Shown in pieces: positions 46,729 to 53,813 of a DNA stretch of 64,000 nt. The translations under genes were made by a program, and so were the position numbers. The stretch covers positions 1 through 64,000 of the forward strand of contig NZ_CAMJOS010000022.1 in NCBI RefSeq assembly GCF_946407605.1, written 5' to 3'. Origin of the DNA: an uncultured Prevotella sp. (GTDB lineage Bacteria > Bacteroidota > Bacteroidia > Bacteroidales > Bacteroidaceae). The notes beneath the pieces were generated by a model. That model saw only the letters and a list, made by a program, of their open reading frames with translations, did not search any database and was not told where the DNA came from. Position 1 is the stretch's first letter. Each line of letters begins with the position of its first letter.

Positions 46729-47656
46729 CCGGGTTATACCCGAAATTATCCAGCTCTTTCTGCGACGAGCGCCAGTCTTTGTCCACCTTGACGAAGACCT
46801 CCAGGTAGATATGCTTGTCGAAGAACTTCTCCAATGCCTTACGGGCCTCGGTAGATACCTTCTTCAGCGCTACGCCTTGATGGCCGATGATGATGCCTTT
46901 CTGCGAGTCGCGCTCCACATAGATGACGGCGTTGATATGAATCTGACGGTCGTCCTCCTTGAAGCTTTCTACCACTACCTCGACGGAGTAGGGTATCTCC
47001 TTGTCATAGAACAGCAGGATTTTTTCGCGAATAATCTCTGACACGAAGAAACGGGCGGGCTTGTCTGTCAGCTGGTCCTTGTCGAAGAACGCGGGACTCT
47101 CGGGCAGCAGCTCCTGAATACGTTTCAGCAGCAGGTCGGTGCCAAACTTGTTCTTGGCCGAGATAGGCAGGATCTCTGCGTTGGGCAGCAGGGCATGCCA
47201 TTTCTCGACGATGGCGGCCAGCTTCTGCTGACTACTCCCGTCTCCCTTGGGGGAGGGGTCGGGGGTGAGGCTATCTATCTTGTTAATCAAGAGCAGCACA
47301 GGGATGGTCATCTTCTGCACCTTTTCCAGGAACTCCATGTTCTTCTCTGGGTTCTCCACCACGTCGGTCACATAGAGCAGCACGTCGGCATCGGTCAGCG
47401 CACTCTCGCTGAAGGCGAGCATCGACTCCTGCAGCTTGTAGTTGGGCTTCAGCACACCTGGGGTGTCGCTAAACACAATCTGCATGTCGTCGGTGTTGAC
47501 GATACCCATGATGCGATGACGAGTGGTCTGAGCCTTGAACGTTGCTATAGAGATACGTTCGCCCACCAACTGGTTCATCAGCGTCGATTTTCCTACGTTA
47601 GGATTGCCCACAATGTTTACAAAGCCTGCTTTGTGTTTCATCAGTCGTTCGTTCAT
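46724..47656 (-). CDS. era: GTPase Era with LTPDPSPKG insertion
   Basis: Era binds 16S rRNA and assists 30S maturation. The protein of 310 residues has the G-domain motifs [18 protein letters not shown] and NKID, and the C-terminal KH domain (GHQGVALKKVSTEARKALE). I chose the start at 47656 (MNERLMKHKAGF) because the -7 box at 47664-47671 lies between it and the further ATG at 47686. Right after NKID, residues about 128-141 read SLTPDPSPKGDGSSQQ, a peptide encoded by a known type of dispersed repeat (LTPDPSPKGEG) found inserted in many bacterial proteins; Era orthologues lack it. Confidence 0.93.
   Translation of the reverse strand: MNERLMKHKAGFVNIVGNPNVGKSTLMNQLVGERISIATFKAQTTRHRIMGIVNTDDMQIVFSDTPGVLKPNYKLQESMLAFSESALTDADVLLYVTDVVENPEKNMEFLEKVQKMTIPVLLLINKIDSLTPDPSPKGDGSSQQKLAAIVEKWHALLPNAEILPISAKNKFGTDLLLKRIQELLPESPAFFDKDQLTDKPARFFVSEIIREKILLFYDKEIPYSVEVVVESFKEDDRQIHINAVIYVERDSQKGIIIGHQGVALKKVSTEARKALEKFFDKHIYLEVFVKVDKDWRSSQKELDNFGYNPD
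47233..47273. repeat. LTPDPSPKG-coding repeat inside era
   Basis: On the minus strand the sequence encodes LTPDPSPKGDG and contains the near-palindrome CCCCTCCCCCAAGGGAGACGGG. It sits in the loop following the G4 motif of Era. Confidence 0.6.
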
Positions 47657-47663
47657 TTTGGTG

Positions 47664-47694
47664 CAAAGATAATCATTTTCACCCAATATTCAAA
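47664..47694 (-). promoter_or_regulatory. Promoter of era
   Basis: Minus-strand TATCTTTG (47664-47671) with TTTG (47691-47694) 19 bp upstream. The start codon is 7 nt below the -7 box, so the leader is very short. Confidence 0.6.
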
Positions 47695-47703
47695 ATGTTT
47701 TGC

Positions 47704-47760
47704 AAAAAAAGAGCGTTTTTGCAAACGCAGGACTTTCACCCTCGCTGCAAAAACGCCCTT
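47704..47760 (-). terminator. Terminator of the 47.8-49.1 kb lipoprotein gene
   Basis: Minus-strand GGGCGTTTTTGCA pairs with TGCAAAAACGCTC and is followed by seven T residues. Confidence 0.8.
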
Positions 47761-47790
47761 GATTATTTGTTAAGGCAATGCCCTACGACA

Positions 47791-49104
47791 TTACTTCAAG
47801 AACATCGGCTTGATAAATAGGTTCTTGGCCTTCTGCTTGGTCATGCTTCTTGCTCCTTCACCTTCACCTTCGCCTTCGCCTTCTTCACCTTCTTCACCTT
47901 CTTCTTCCTCTTCATCATATTCGTAGAGGTAGTTGATGTCTTTGAGGTTGCCTTCATAGCCCCAGTTCGAGACGTAGATGGGGTCGTTCAGTATGGTTGA
48001 GGCTGCGATGTTAACCTTATAGAACTCAAGCGTTGAGAACGAGAGGTAGAACTTGTCGCCTTCCTTCTTGATGCTGATGAATGCACGGTCACTGGCTTCA
48101 ATGAACTCAGAGGTATAGAACTCACTTGAGCTAATGTAATCAGCATCACTTTCCAACGCAGCTAAGTACTTGTCTCTGTCGATAGAAATGGCAGCCAAAC
48201 TTGAAAGAACGAAGTTTCCTTCGGGTAGACCATCAAAATAGACGCTCTGAGCTCTAAAGTAGATGCTAAACTCGTGGATATCGGCAGGCAGATCGCTTTT
48301 ATCGCCTTCTGTCCAAATGTCGGTATATGGGCAGTTGAATATGTTGATGTAGAAATAGGTCACGTTATTGATAGAGTCAACGGACTTATACCAGTATCCG
48401 TAGTCGAGGTTGAACGTCTTGTCATCGAGTGTCAATGAGGTGGCGTAGTTGGTAGAATCCTTCTTCTCGGCTTCCTCTTCATCATCCTTAATCTTTTCAA
48501 ACTCTGACTTCAGGTCAGTCATGTTGACGGCACCGCCAGTGTAGCTGAACGTTGCGCTCTTCTTGATGAGGACGAGCTGCTCGTCTTCTTCACCAAAGAT
48601 ATCCACGCCGCTAACGCTGATAGTATAGTCGTCGCCGCTCTTGCTGATGGTCACCTGAGCATTGCCGGTAGAGTCAGGCTCGCAGAAATACATGATAACG
48701 TTGTCCAGGGCTTTTAAATTGCTGCTGACGCCTCTCGTGATTTGCATGGTGAAATCCTTGAAGGTACCAGTGGGCAACGAGGCATTGCTGCCATTGTTGT
48801 CTTTGATGAGAATCTGCACCATGTCGGCATTATAGAAGTGACGACCCTGCTTGGCATAAGCCTCAATGTCCAGGTTGTACAGATCTACGACGTAAACATT
48901 CTCGTTATCCTCTGTATCGTATGCCCAGAAGCAATGGTTTACATCGACGTTCAACTCGCCCATGTCCATCTTTGACGTGCCGCTGCTGGCGCTGCCACTA
49001 TAGCTGCCGCCATTATCGTCATCATCGTCGCCGCAGGCCACGAAACTCACACTCACCAATGCCATCATGAGGATGGACATCATGCTAAGAAAGTACTTTT
49101 TCAT
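47791..49104 (-). CDS. Lipoprotein with acidic Glu/Gly tail, unknown function
   Basis: A 437-residue precursor with lipobox FVAC (Cys24) followed by DDDDD, a feature of surface-exposed Bacteroidota lipoproteins. Two related beta-rich halves (about 50-210 and 225-385) both begin with a WxY-type strand after DVN/LDY and contain LPxGxF turns, suggesting an internal duplication. Near the end a run of about 28 residues is Glu and Gly (EEEEEGEEGEEGEGEGEGEG), encoded by TTC/GCC hexamer repeats at 47860-47925. The family is not recognised. It has its own -7 box at 49148-49155 and its own terminator. Confidence 0.75.
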   Translation of the reverse strand: MKKYFLSMMSILMMALVSVSFVACGDDDDDNGGSYSGSASSGTSKMDMGELNVDVNHCFWAYDTEDNENVYVVDLYNLDIEAYAKQGRHFYNADMVQILIKDNNGSNASLPTGTFKDFTMQITRGVSSNLKALDNVIMYFCEPDSTGNAQVTISKSGDDYTISVSGVDIFGEEDEQLVLIKKSATFSYTGGAVNMTDLKSEFEKIKDDEEEAEKKDSTNYATSLTLDDKTFNLDYGYWYKSVDSINNVTYFYINIFNCPYTDIWTEGDKSDLPADIHEFSIYFRAQSVYFDGLPEGNFVLSSLAAISIDRDKYLAALESDADYISSSEFYTSEFIEASDRAFISIKKEGDKFYLSFSTLEFYKVNIAASTILNDPIYVSNWGYEGNLKDINYLYEYDEEEEEGEEGEEGEGEGEGEGARSMTKQKAKNLFIKPMFLK

Positions 49105-49147
49105 GTTTTCTTTTTAATTAATTTAGTCATTGATAATTATTTTTGCG

Positions 49148-49155
49148 CAAAAGTA
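49148..49155 (-). promoter_or_regulatory. -7 box of the lipoprotein gene
   Basis: Minus-strand TACTTTTG, 43 nt upstream of the start codon. The upstream element is degenerate (ATTG). Confidence 0.45.
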
Positions 49156-49250
49156 TAGAAATTCTCGTGCTTAGCCAATTGAATTAAGGTTTATTAAACC
49201 TTCGTGGCGGCATTTAGTCTCTTTTAACTCCGATTCCTTTTGTGCTGACT

Positions 49251-49283
49251 AAAAAAGGAAGGAAAGCCAAAGGCTTCCTCCCT
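49251..49283 (-). terminator. Terminator of the esterase gene
   Basis: Minus-strand GGGAGGAAGCC-TTT-GGCTTTCCTTCC followed by six T residues. Confidence 0.7.
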
Positions 49284-49321
49284 TATAGAGTTTGTACAAT
49301 TTATATTGCTATGAGTCTCGA

Positions 49322-50584
49322 TTATTTGAAGATGAGTTGTGCAAACTGGTAGAGGCTGCGACGCCATGTGTGCCACTCGTGGGCAGTGCCAGGAGACTCG
49401 TAACCTACGGCATTCATGCCGAGCTCGTCGTGAATCTTCTTAGCTGCCTCAACACAACCCATGTTCTCCTTGCCGCCACCGCTCATGAAGAGCAGCTTTA
49501 CGTTCTTTGCGAAACCTTCTGAACCCTTCACCTGATCAACGCTCCAAGAGCCGCTGCTGAAAGAACCAACATAGGCGAACTTGTCGGGGTTAGCCAGGGT
49601 GATCTCACGAGCCTGCATACCACCCATTGACAGACCAGCATAAGCACGGTGCTGAGGATCGGCAATGACGCGATAGTTCTTCTCGACCATAGGGATGATA
49701 TCGTTGAAGAGCACATTCTTGAAGCCCTCAGAGAAACCTCCGAAACCACCACGACGCTGACCACCCTGACCAGGTGCTGCACCCTGAGGACGCTGGCCGC
49801 CCTGACCAAAACCTCCCTGAGGACGCTGGCCCTGAGGACGCTGACCGCCGAAGCCTCCGAAACCACCCTGCTCACCAGGACGGCTGGTGTTCAGGCCATT
49901 GTCCATCACGATGATGCAAGGAACAGCCTTACCCTCGGCAATCAGGTTGTCGAGAATCTGAGCGGTGTGACCCTGCTCGGCCCATCCGTACTCGTTCTCA
50001 CCCATGCCGTGCTGCAGATACAGAACGGGGAATTTCTTGGTGGGGTTGGTGAAATATTCAGCGGGCAGATATACATGGCAGCGACGCATCTTCTCGGTGT
50101 AGGTTGACCAATAGAACACCTCGCCCATAGAACCCTGTGGCACGTTCTTCACCTGCCAGAAGTCCTGGTCGGCAGAAGGTATCTCGATACCGCTACCCCA
50201 ACGGCTGGCACCATAGTAGTAAAGGCTGCCTGGATCGGGCACTGAGGCGCCGTCGATGTTGAGCTGATAGTAGTGGAAACCTTCGTCCTGAGGCTCAGAA
50301 GTGCCAGTCCACACACCGTTCTCGTCCTTGGTCATCTGATAGATCTTACCAGCGATGTCGAGACCAACCTCCTTGGCGTTAGGAGCTGAGATCTGAGCGC
50401 GTACCATGCGCTGTGAGTTGACCATAGGATACTGCTTGTTGTCCTGATTAGAAGTGGCGGGCTTGAAGTCCTCAACCACATTTTCTGTTACAGAAGGAAC
50501 AACGGGGTTTTGTCTGGGCGCACCAAACTGTGCTGACGCTGTCAAAGCAGAGAGCGCCAACAATGAAAGAAATAACTTTTTCAT
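49322..50584 (-). CDS. Secreted CE1-like esterase with low-complexity insertion
   Basis: The 420-residue precursor has a signal peptide (about 1-18), an N-terminal CBM48-like immunoglobulin domain (about 60-145), and an alpha/beta-hydrolase of the feruloyl/acetyl-xylan esterase type. The nucleophile elbow is GLSMGG (about residue 315) and the catalytic His lies in GTAHEWHTWR near the C-terminus. It probably releases acyl or feruloyl groups from hemicellulose. Residues about 238-283 are a Gly/Gln/Arg/Pro-rich, likely disordered insert (GGFGGFGGQRPQGQRPQGG) in the middle of the catalytic domain, which normal family members lack. It has a terminator of its own. Confidence 0.87.
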   Translation of the reverse strand: MKKLFLSLLALSALTASAQFGAPRQNPVVPSVTENVVEDFKPATSNQDNKQYPMVNSQRMVRAQISAPNAKEVGLDIAGKIYQMTKDENGVWTGTSEPQDEGFHYYQLNIDGASVPDPGSLYYYGASRWGSGIEIPSADQDFWQVKNVPQGSMGEVFYWSTYTEKMRRCHVYLPAEYFTNPTKKFPVLYLQHGMGENEYGWAEQGHTAQILDNLIAEGKAVPCIIVMDNGLNTSRPGEQGGFGGFGGQRPQGQRPQGGFGQGGQRPQGAAPGQGGQRRGGFGGFSEGFKNVLFNDIIPMVEKNYRVIADPQHRAYAGLSMGGMQAREITLANPDKFAYVGSFSSGSWSVDQVKGSEGFAKNVKLLFMSGGGKENMGCVEAAKKIHDELGMNAVGYESPGTAHEWHTWRRSLYQFAQLIFK

Positions 50585-50674
50585 AAGTAATAATACATTA
50601 TATTGGTAAAACGTTTGCTTTTGTCTTTTGACGCGGGTTGGGCGGAAAAGTAAAACAGGTTAAGGAATATTAAC

Positions 50675-50706
50675 AAAAAAGAGGCGGAGCATTGCTGCTT
50701 CGCCTC
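50675..50706 (-). terminator. Terminator of the yceD-rpmF-fabH operon
   Basis: Minus-strand GAGGCGAAGCA-GCAA-TGCTCCGCCTC followed by six T residues. Confidence 0.85.
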
Positions 50707-50726
50707 AATTAATTATGTTAGTGGAA

Positions 50727-51728
50727 TTATTTTCCATCGTAAGCCCAGCGGAGATAGTTGGCTCCATGAACGAAGCCGGCTCCGAAGGCTGTCATAATAA
50801 TGTTGTCGCCTTTCTTCAGGCGAGGCTCATACTCCCAAAGAGCCAGAGGGATGGTAGCTGCTGAAGTGTTGCCAAAGTGCTCAATGTTGACCATCACCTG
50901 TTCCATTGGCAGTTCCAGGCGTTTGGCCACAGCCTCGATGATGCGCATGTTGGCCTGATGAGGTACCACCCAGTTGATGTTGTCCTTTGTCAAACCATTG
51001 CGCTCGGCAATGAGTGCACAGTCATCGCTCATGTTTGTTACTGCATAGCGGAACACCGTGCGACCCTCCTGATAGCAGAAGTGCATGCGGTGATCAACTG
51101 TGAAGTGACTGGGAGGGCTGACAGAGCCACCTGCCTTCATGTGGAGGAAGGGCAGGCCCATGCCGTCGGTACGCAGGTAAGAGTCAATCAGTCCGATGTT
51201 CTCTTCCTCGGTACCCTCAAGCATCACGGCTGCTGCGCCGTCGCCAAAGAGGGGACAGGTGTTACGGTCCTTATAGTCGGTGGCCGATGACATCTTGTCG
51301 GCGCCAATGAGGATAATCCTCTTATAGCGACCGCTCTGAATCATCGACGATGCTACATCGAGTGAATAAAGGAAACCACAGCAGGCAGCCCAGAAGTCGA
51401 AGGCCATCGCATTCTTCAGGCCCAGCTTACCAATAACGATGCTGGCCGTAGAAGGAAAGTGATAGTCAGCCGTCGATGTTGCCACAATAACGGCATCGAT
51501 AGAGTCGGGGTCGGCCCCCGTCTTCTTCATCAGCTGCTTGGCGGCCTTACGCGCCATATAGGAGGTGCCGAGACCCTCTTCGGTGAGGATGCGGCGCTCC
51601 TTAATGCCGACACGCGTCATTATCCACTCATCGTTGGTGTCGACCATGCGCGACAGTTCCTCATTGGTGAGGACATAGTCGGGCACGTAGCCTCCGACGC
51701 CGGTGATGATCGCGTTAATCTTTCCCAT
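50727..51728 (-). CDS. fabH: 3-oxoacyl-[acyl-carrier-protein] synthase III
   Basis: It condenses acetyl- or branched acyl-CoA with malonyl-ACP to start fatty acid synthesis. The 333-residue protein shows the active-site Cys in [12 protein letters not shown] (about residue 115), the catalytic His in [12 protein letters not shown], and Asn in [11 protein letters not shown]. Length and motifs are canonical. Its ATG overlaps the rpmF stop by one base (TAATG), so it is translationally coupled in the usual yceD-rpmF-fabH order; plsX, often present between them, is absent here. Confidence 0.94.
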   Translation of the reverse strand: MGKINAIITGVGGYVPDYVLTNEELSRMVDTNDEWIMTRVGIKERRILTEEGLGTSYMARKAAKQLMKKTGADPDSIDAVIVATSTADYHFPSTASIVIGKLGLKNAMAFDFWAACCGFLYSLDVASSMIQSGRYKRIILIGADKMSSATDYKDRNTCPLFGDGAAAVMLEGTEEENIGLIDSYLRTDGMGLPFLHMKAGGSVSPPSHFTVDHRMHFCYQEGRTVFRYAVTNMSDDCALIAERNGLTKDNINWVVPHQANMRIIEAVAKRLELPMEQVMVNIEHFGNTSAATIPLALWEYEPRLKKGDNIIMTAFGAGFVHGANYLRWAYDGK

Positions 51729-51919
51729 TATTCAGCAACCTCTTCGTCCATCTTGATAGCAACCTTGCCACGATAGTAACCACAGGTGGGGCATACGGTG
51801 TGATATACATAGTAAGCGCCACAGTTGGGGCATACTGCCAGTGTGGGAGCTACGGCCTTATCGTGGGTACGACGCTTGGCTGTACGAGTGTTTGATTGTC
51901 TTCTTTTAGGATGTGCCAT
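51728..51919 (-). CDS. rpmF: 50S ribosomal protein L32
   Basis: A 63-residue protein with the N-terminal basic segment [20 protein letters not shown] and two CxxC pairs ([21 protein letters not shown]), the zinc-ribbon form of L32. It lies between the DUF177 gene and fabH, as in many bacteria. Confidence 0.96.
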   Translation of the reverse strand: MAHPKRRQSNTRTAKRRTHDKAVAPTLAVCPNCGAYYVYHTVCPTCGYYRGKVAIKMDEEVAE

Positions 51920-51964
51920 AATTCTTTACTATTTAATAATTCTACATTTTACAATTATCAGAGC

Positions 51965-52002
51965 GGAGCAAAATTTTTCACTCTTCACTCTTCACTTTTA
52001 AC
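51965..52002. repeat. Heptanucleotide repeat (TCACTCT/TCACTTT)
   Basis: Units TCACTCT, TCACTCT, TCACTTT and TAACTTT overlap the stop codon and last codons of the yceD-like gene. Confidence 0.6.
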
Positions 52003-52508
52003 TTTTTTAGTGCATCCCATCGGGGATCAGTCTCCTGTGCGTCCGCATCGCTGCTTCGGGCAGCCGAATGCTCACTGAGCACTCGCATCATAGCATCGTT
52101 ACAATCGCCAGGTTGATGAACGTGCTGGATGGGTACCGCCAGTATGATAGACTCGTAGATGAACCATGCCGTATGGAGAATACCTTCATCCTCAGCTACG
52201 GTGATCAGGTCATCGTCCTCTTGGTATTCGCTCCCCAGTTTCACCACCAGACGAAGGTCGGCCTCTAAGGGCTGGTCCATCAAGTCCAAGCAGCGGTCGC
52301 AGGGAATGCGAACTGTGCCGACAGTATGCAGTTGGAGCTCAAAAAAGCCGACGGTCTTGCGTATAGACCCCGACACATGCAGCGAGCCTTCCTGCACCTG
52401 TGCATCCTCGAGCGATTGAAAAAATTGATTGTCCAACTCCCACGACAGAGGTGTTGTCTCGTCCGTAAGTGCCTTTAAATCAATGTCAAACTGCTCTAAG
52501 TAACACAT
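51978..52508 (-). CDS. yceD: YceD/DUF177-family protein
   Basis: The protein of 176 residues has the DUF177 signature: a beta-rich N-terminal half, then RIPCDRCLDLMDQPLEADL, and a C-terminal PIQHVH segment. It accompanies rpmF, and family members affect 23S rRNA accumulation. I start at ATG 52508 (MCYLEQFDIDL), because the -7 box TAACTTTG (52529-52536) lies downstream of the ATG at 52541. The extreme C-terminus KLKVKSEE is encoded by a heptad repeat run (51965-52002), another case of repeat DNA entering a coding end. Confidence 0.87.
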   Translation of the reverse strand: MCYLEQFDIDLKALTDETTPLSWELDNQFFQSLEDAQVQEGSLHVSGSIRKTVGFFELQLHTVGTVRIPCDRCLDLMDQPLEADLRLVVKLGSEYQEDDDLITVAEDEGILHTAWFIYESIILAVPIQHVHQPGDCNDAMMRVLSEHSAARSSDADAQETDPRWDALKKLKVKSEE

Positions 52509-52528
52509 ATACACTTTTTTAGCGGGTG

Positions 52529-52536
52529 CAAAGTTA
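52529..52536 (-). promoter_or_regulatory. -7 box of the yceD-rpmF-fabH operon
   Basis: Minus-strand TAACTTTG, 20 nt upstream of the ATG at 52508. It rules out the more distal ATG. Confidence 0.55.
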
Positions 52537-52631
52537 CTCATTTTTTTTCAATTATATCCCGAAACTCTGTTTTTTTTTCTAAAAACGACCAACTTTTCTC
52601 TACTTTATTAGTTTTTTTCAGTTATTTTTAG

Positions 52632-52639
52632 TATTTTTG
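52632..52639 (+). promoter_or_regulatory. -7 box of the histidine kinase gene
   Basis: TATTTTTG, preceded by a T-rich tract without a clean TTTG at -33. Confidence 0.4.
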
Positions 52640-52674
52640 CCGAGGAAAAAGCAAACAATTGGCATTTGACCCCC

Positions 52675-53805
52675 ATGCAGTGGACTGACAGAATCAGACA
52701 AGTGAAGATATGGCTGGTGGTGGTAGCTATCTTGATAGCTGCTGCTGCGCTGATAGCCTCGCACTATCTGGTGCGTGACCTCCAGACAGAGGAACGCAAC
52801 AAGATGGAGGTGTGGGCAAAGGCTATGGAAGCCCTGAATCAGGACGACGAGATGTCGTATCTGCTGCTTGTGGCGCAGGTGATGGAGGGAAACAATACCA
52901 TTCCTGTCATCGTGCTCGACTCTAAAGATCGGGTGATGGACTATAGAAATATAGAGGACTCTACCAGCGTGGAGGACTATGCCAGGCGGATGAAACAAGC
53001 GGGCAACGTTATTCGCATAGAGCTTGGTGGCGACTTCCAGCAGGTATGTTACGACGAGTCGATCATGCTGAAGCGCCTGACCTACTACCCCTATTGGGCA
53101 CTGGCCATCGTGCTGGTCTTTGCCATTGTGGCCATCTTTGCCATCCTTACTGCTAAGCGTGCCGAGCAGAACAAGGTGTGGGTGGGTCTGTCGAAGGAGA
53201 CGGCCCATCAGTTGGGGACGCCTATCTCGAGTCTGATGGCATGGGTTGAAGTGCTGAAAGATTCCTATCCCGACGATACGCTGATACCTGAGATGGCGAA
53301 GGATGTGAAGCGCCTGGAGCGTATTGCCGAGCGATTCTCGAAGATAGGCTCACGTCCAGAACCTGTGGATACGACATTGAACGAGGTGCTGGACCGTGTG
53401 ATAGAGTATATGGATAAGCGCACGTCGCAAAAGATCAGTATCAAAGGACATTATCCAGACCATCCTGTAACGGTAAAGATCAACGCCTCGCTGTTTGAGT
53501 GGGTCATCGAAAACCTGTGTAAGAATGCTGTTGACGCAATGGAGGATGGCACAGGCAAGATTGATCTCTGGCTGCTGGAAGAGGAAGATATCGTGGCCGT
53601 AGAGGTGGTAGATACTGGTAAGGGCATCAAGAAGAAGGACATCAGTAATGTGTTCCGTCCTGGCTTCACCACGAAGAAACGCGGCTGGGGCTTAGGTCTC
53701 TCGTTAGCCAAGCGCATAGCAGAGGAATATCACAAAGGGCGTATCTTTGTGAAAGAGTCGGAGGTGGGTCGTGGAACGACCTTTCGTGTAGAACTGAAAA
53801 AATAA
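52675..53805 (+). CDS. Membrane sensor histidine kinase
   Basis: The 376-residue protein has a transmembrane helix at about 11-32, a periplasmic sensor of about 105 residues, a second helix at about 138-158, a dimerisation domain with phospho-accepting His in KETAHQLGTPISSL, and an HATPase domain with N-box VIENLCKNAVDAMED, G1 VDTGKGIKKKD, and F/G2 FTTKKRGWGLGLSLAK. There is no HAMP domain. Start: ATG at 52675 is preferred over TTG at 52666. No response regulator is adjacent, so it is an orphan kinase here; the signal is unknown. Confidence 0.9.
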   Translation: MQWTDRIRQVKIWLVVVAILIAAAALIASHYLVRDLQTEERNKMEVWAKAMEALNQDDEMSYLLLVAQVMEGNNTIPVIVLDSKDRVMDYRNIEDSTSVEDYARRMKQAGNVIRIELGGDFQQVCYDESIMLKRLTYYPYWALAIVLVFAIVAIFAILTAKRAEQNKVWVGLSKETAHQLGTPISSLMAWVEVLKDSYPDDTLIPEMAKDVKRLERIAERFSKIGSRPEPVDTTLNEVLDRVIEYMDKRTSQKISIKGHYPDHPVTVKINASLFEWVIENLCKNAVDAMEDGTGKIDLWLLEEEDIVAVEVVDTGKGIKKKDISNVFRPGFTTKKRGWGLGLSLAKRIAEEYHKGRIFVKESEVGRGTTFRVELKK

Positions 53806-53813
53806 ACGAAAAC

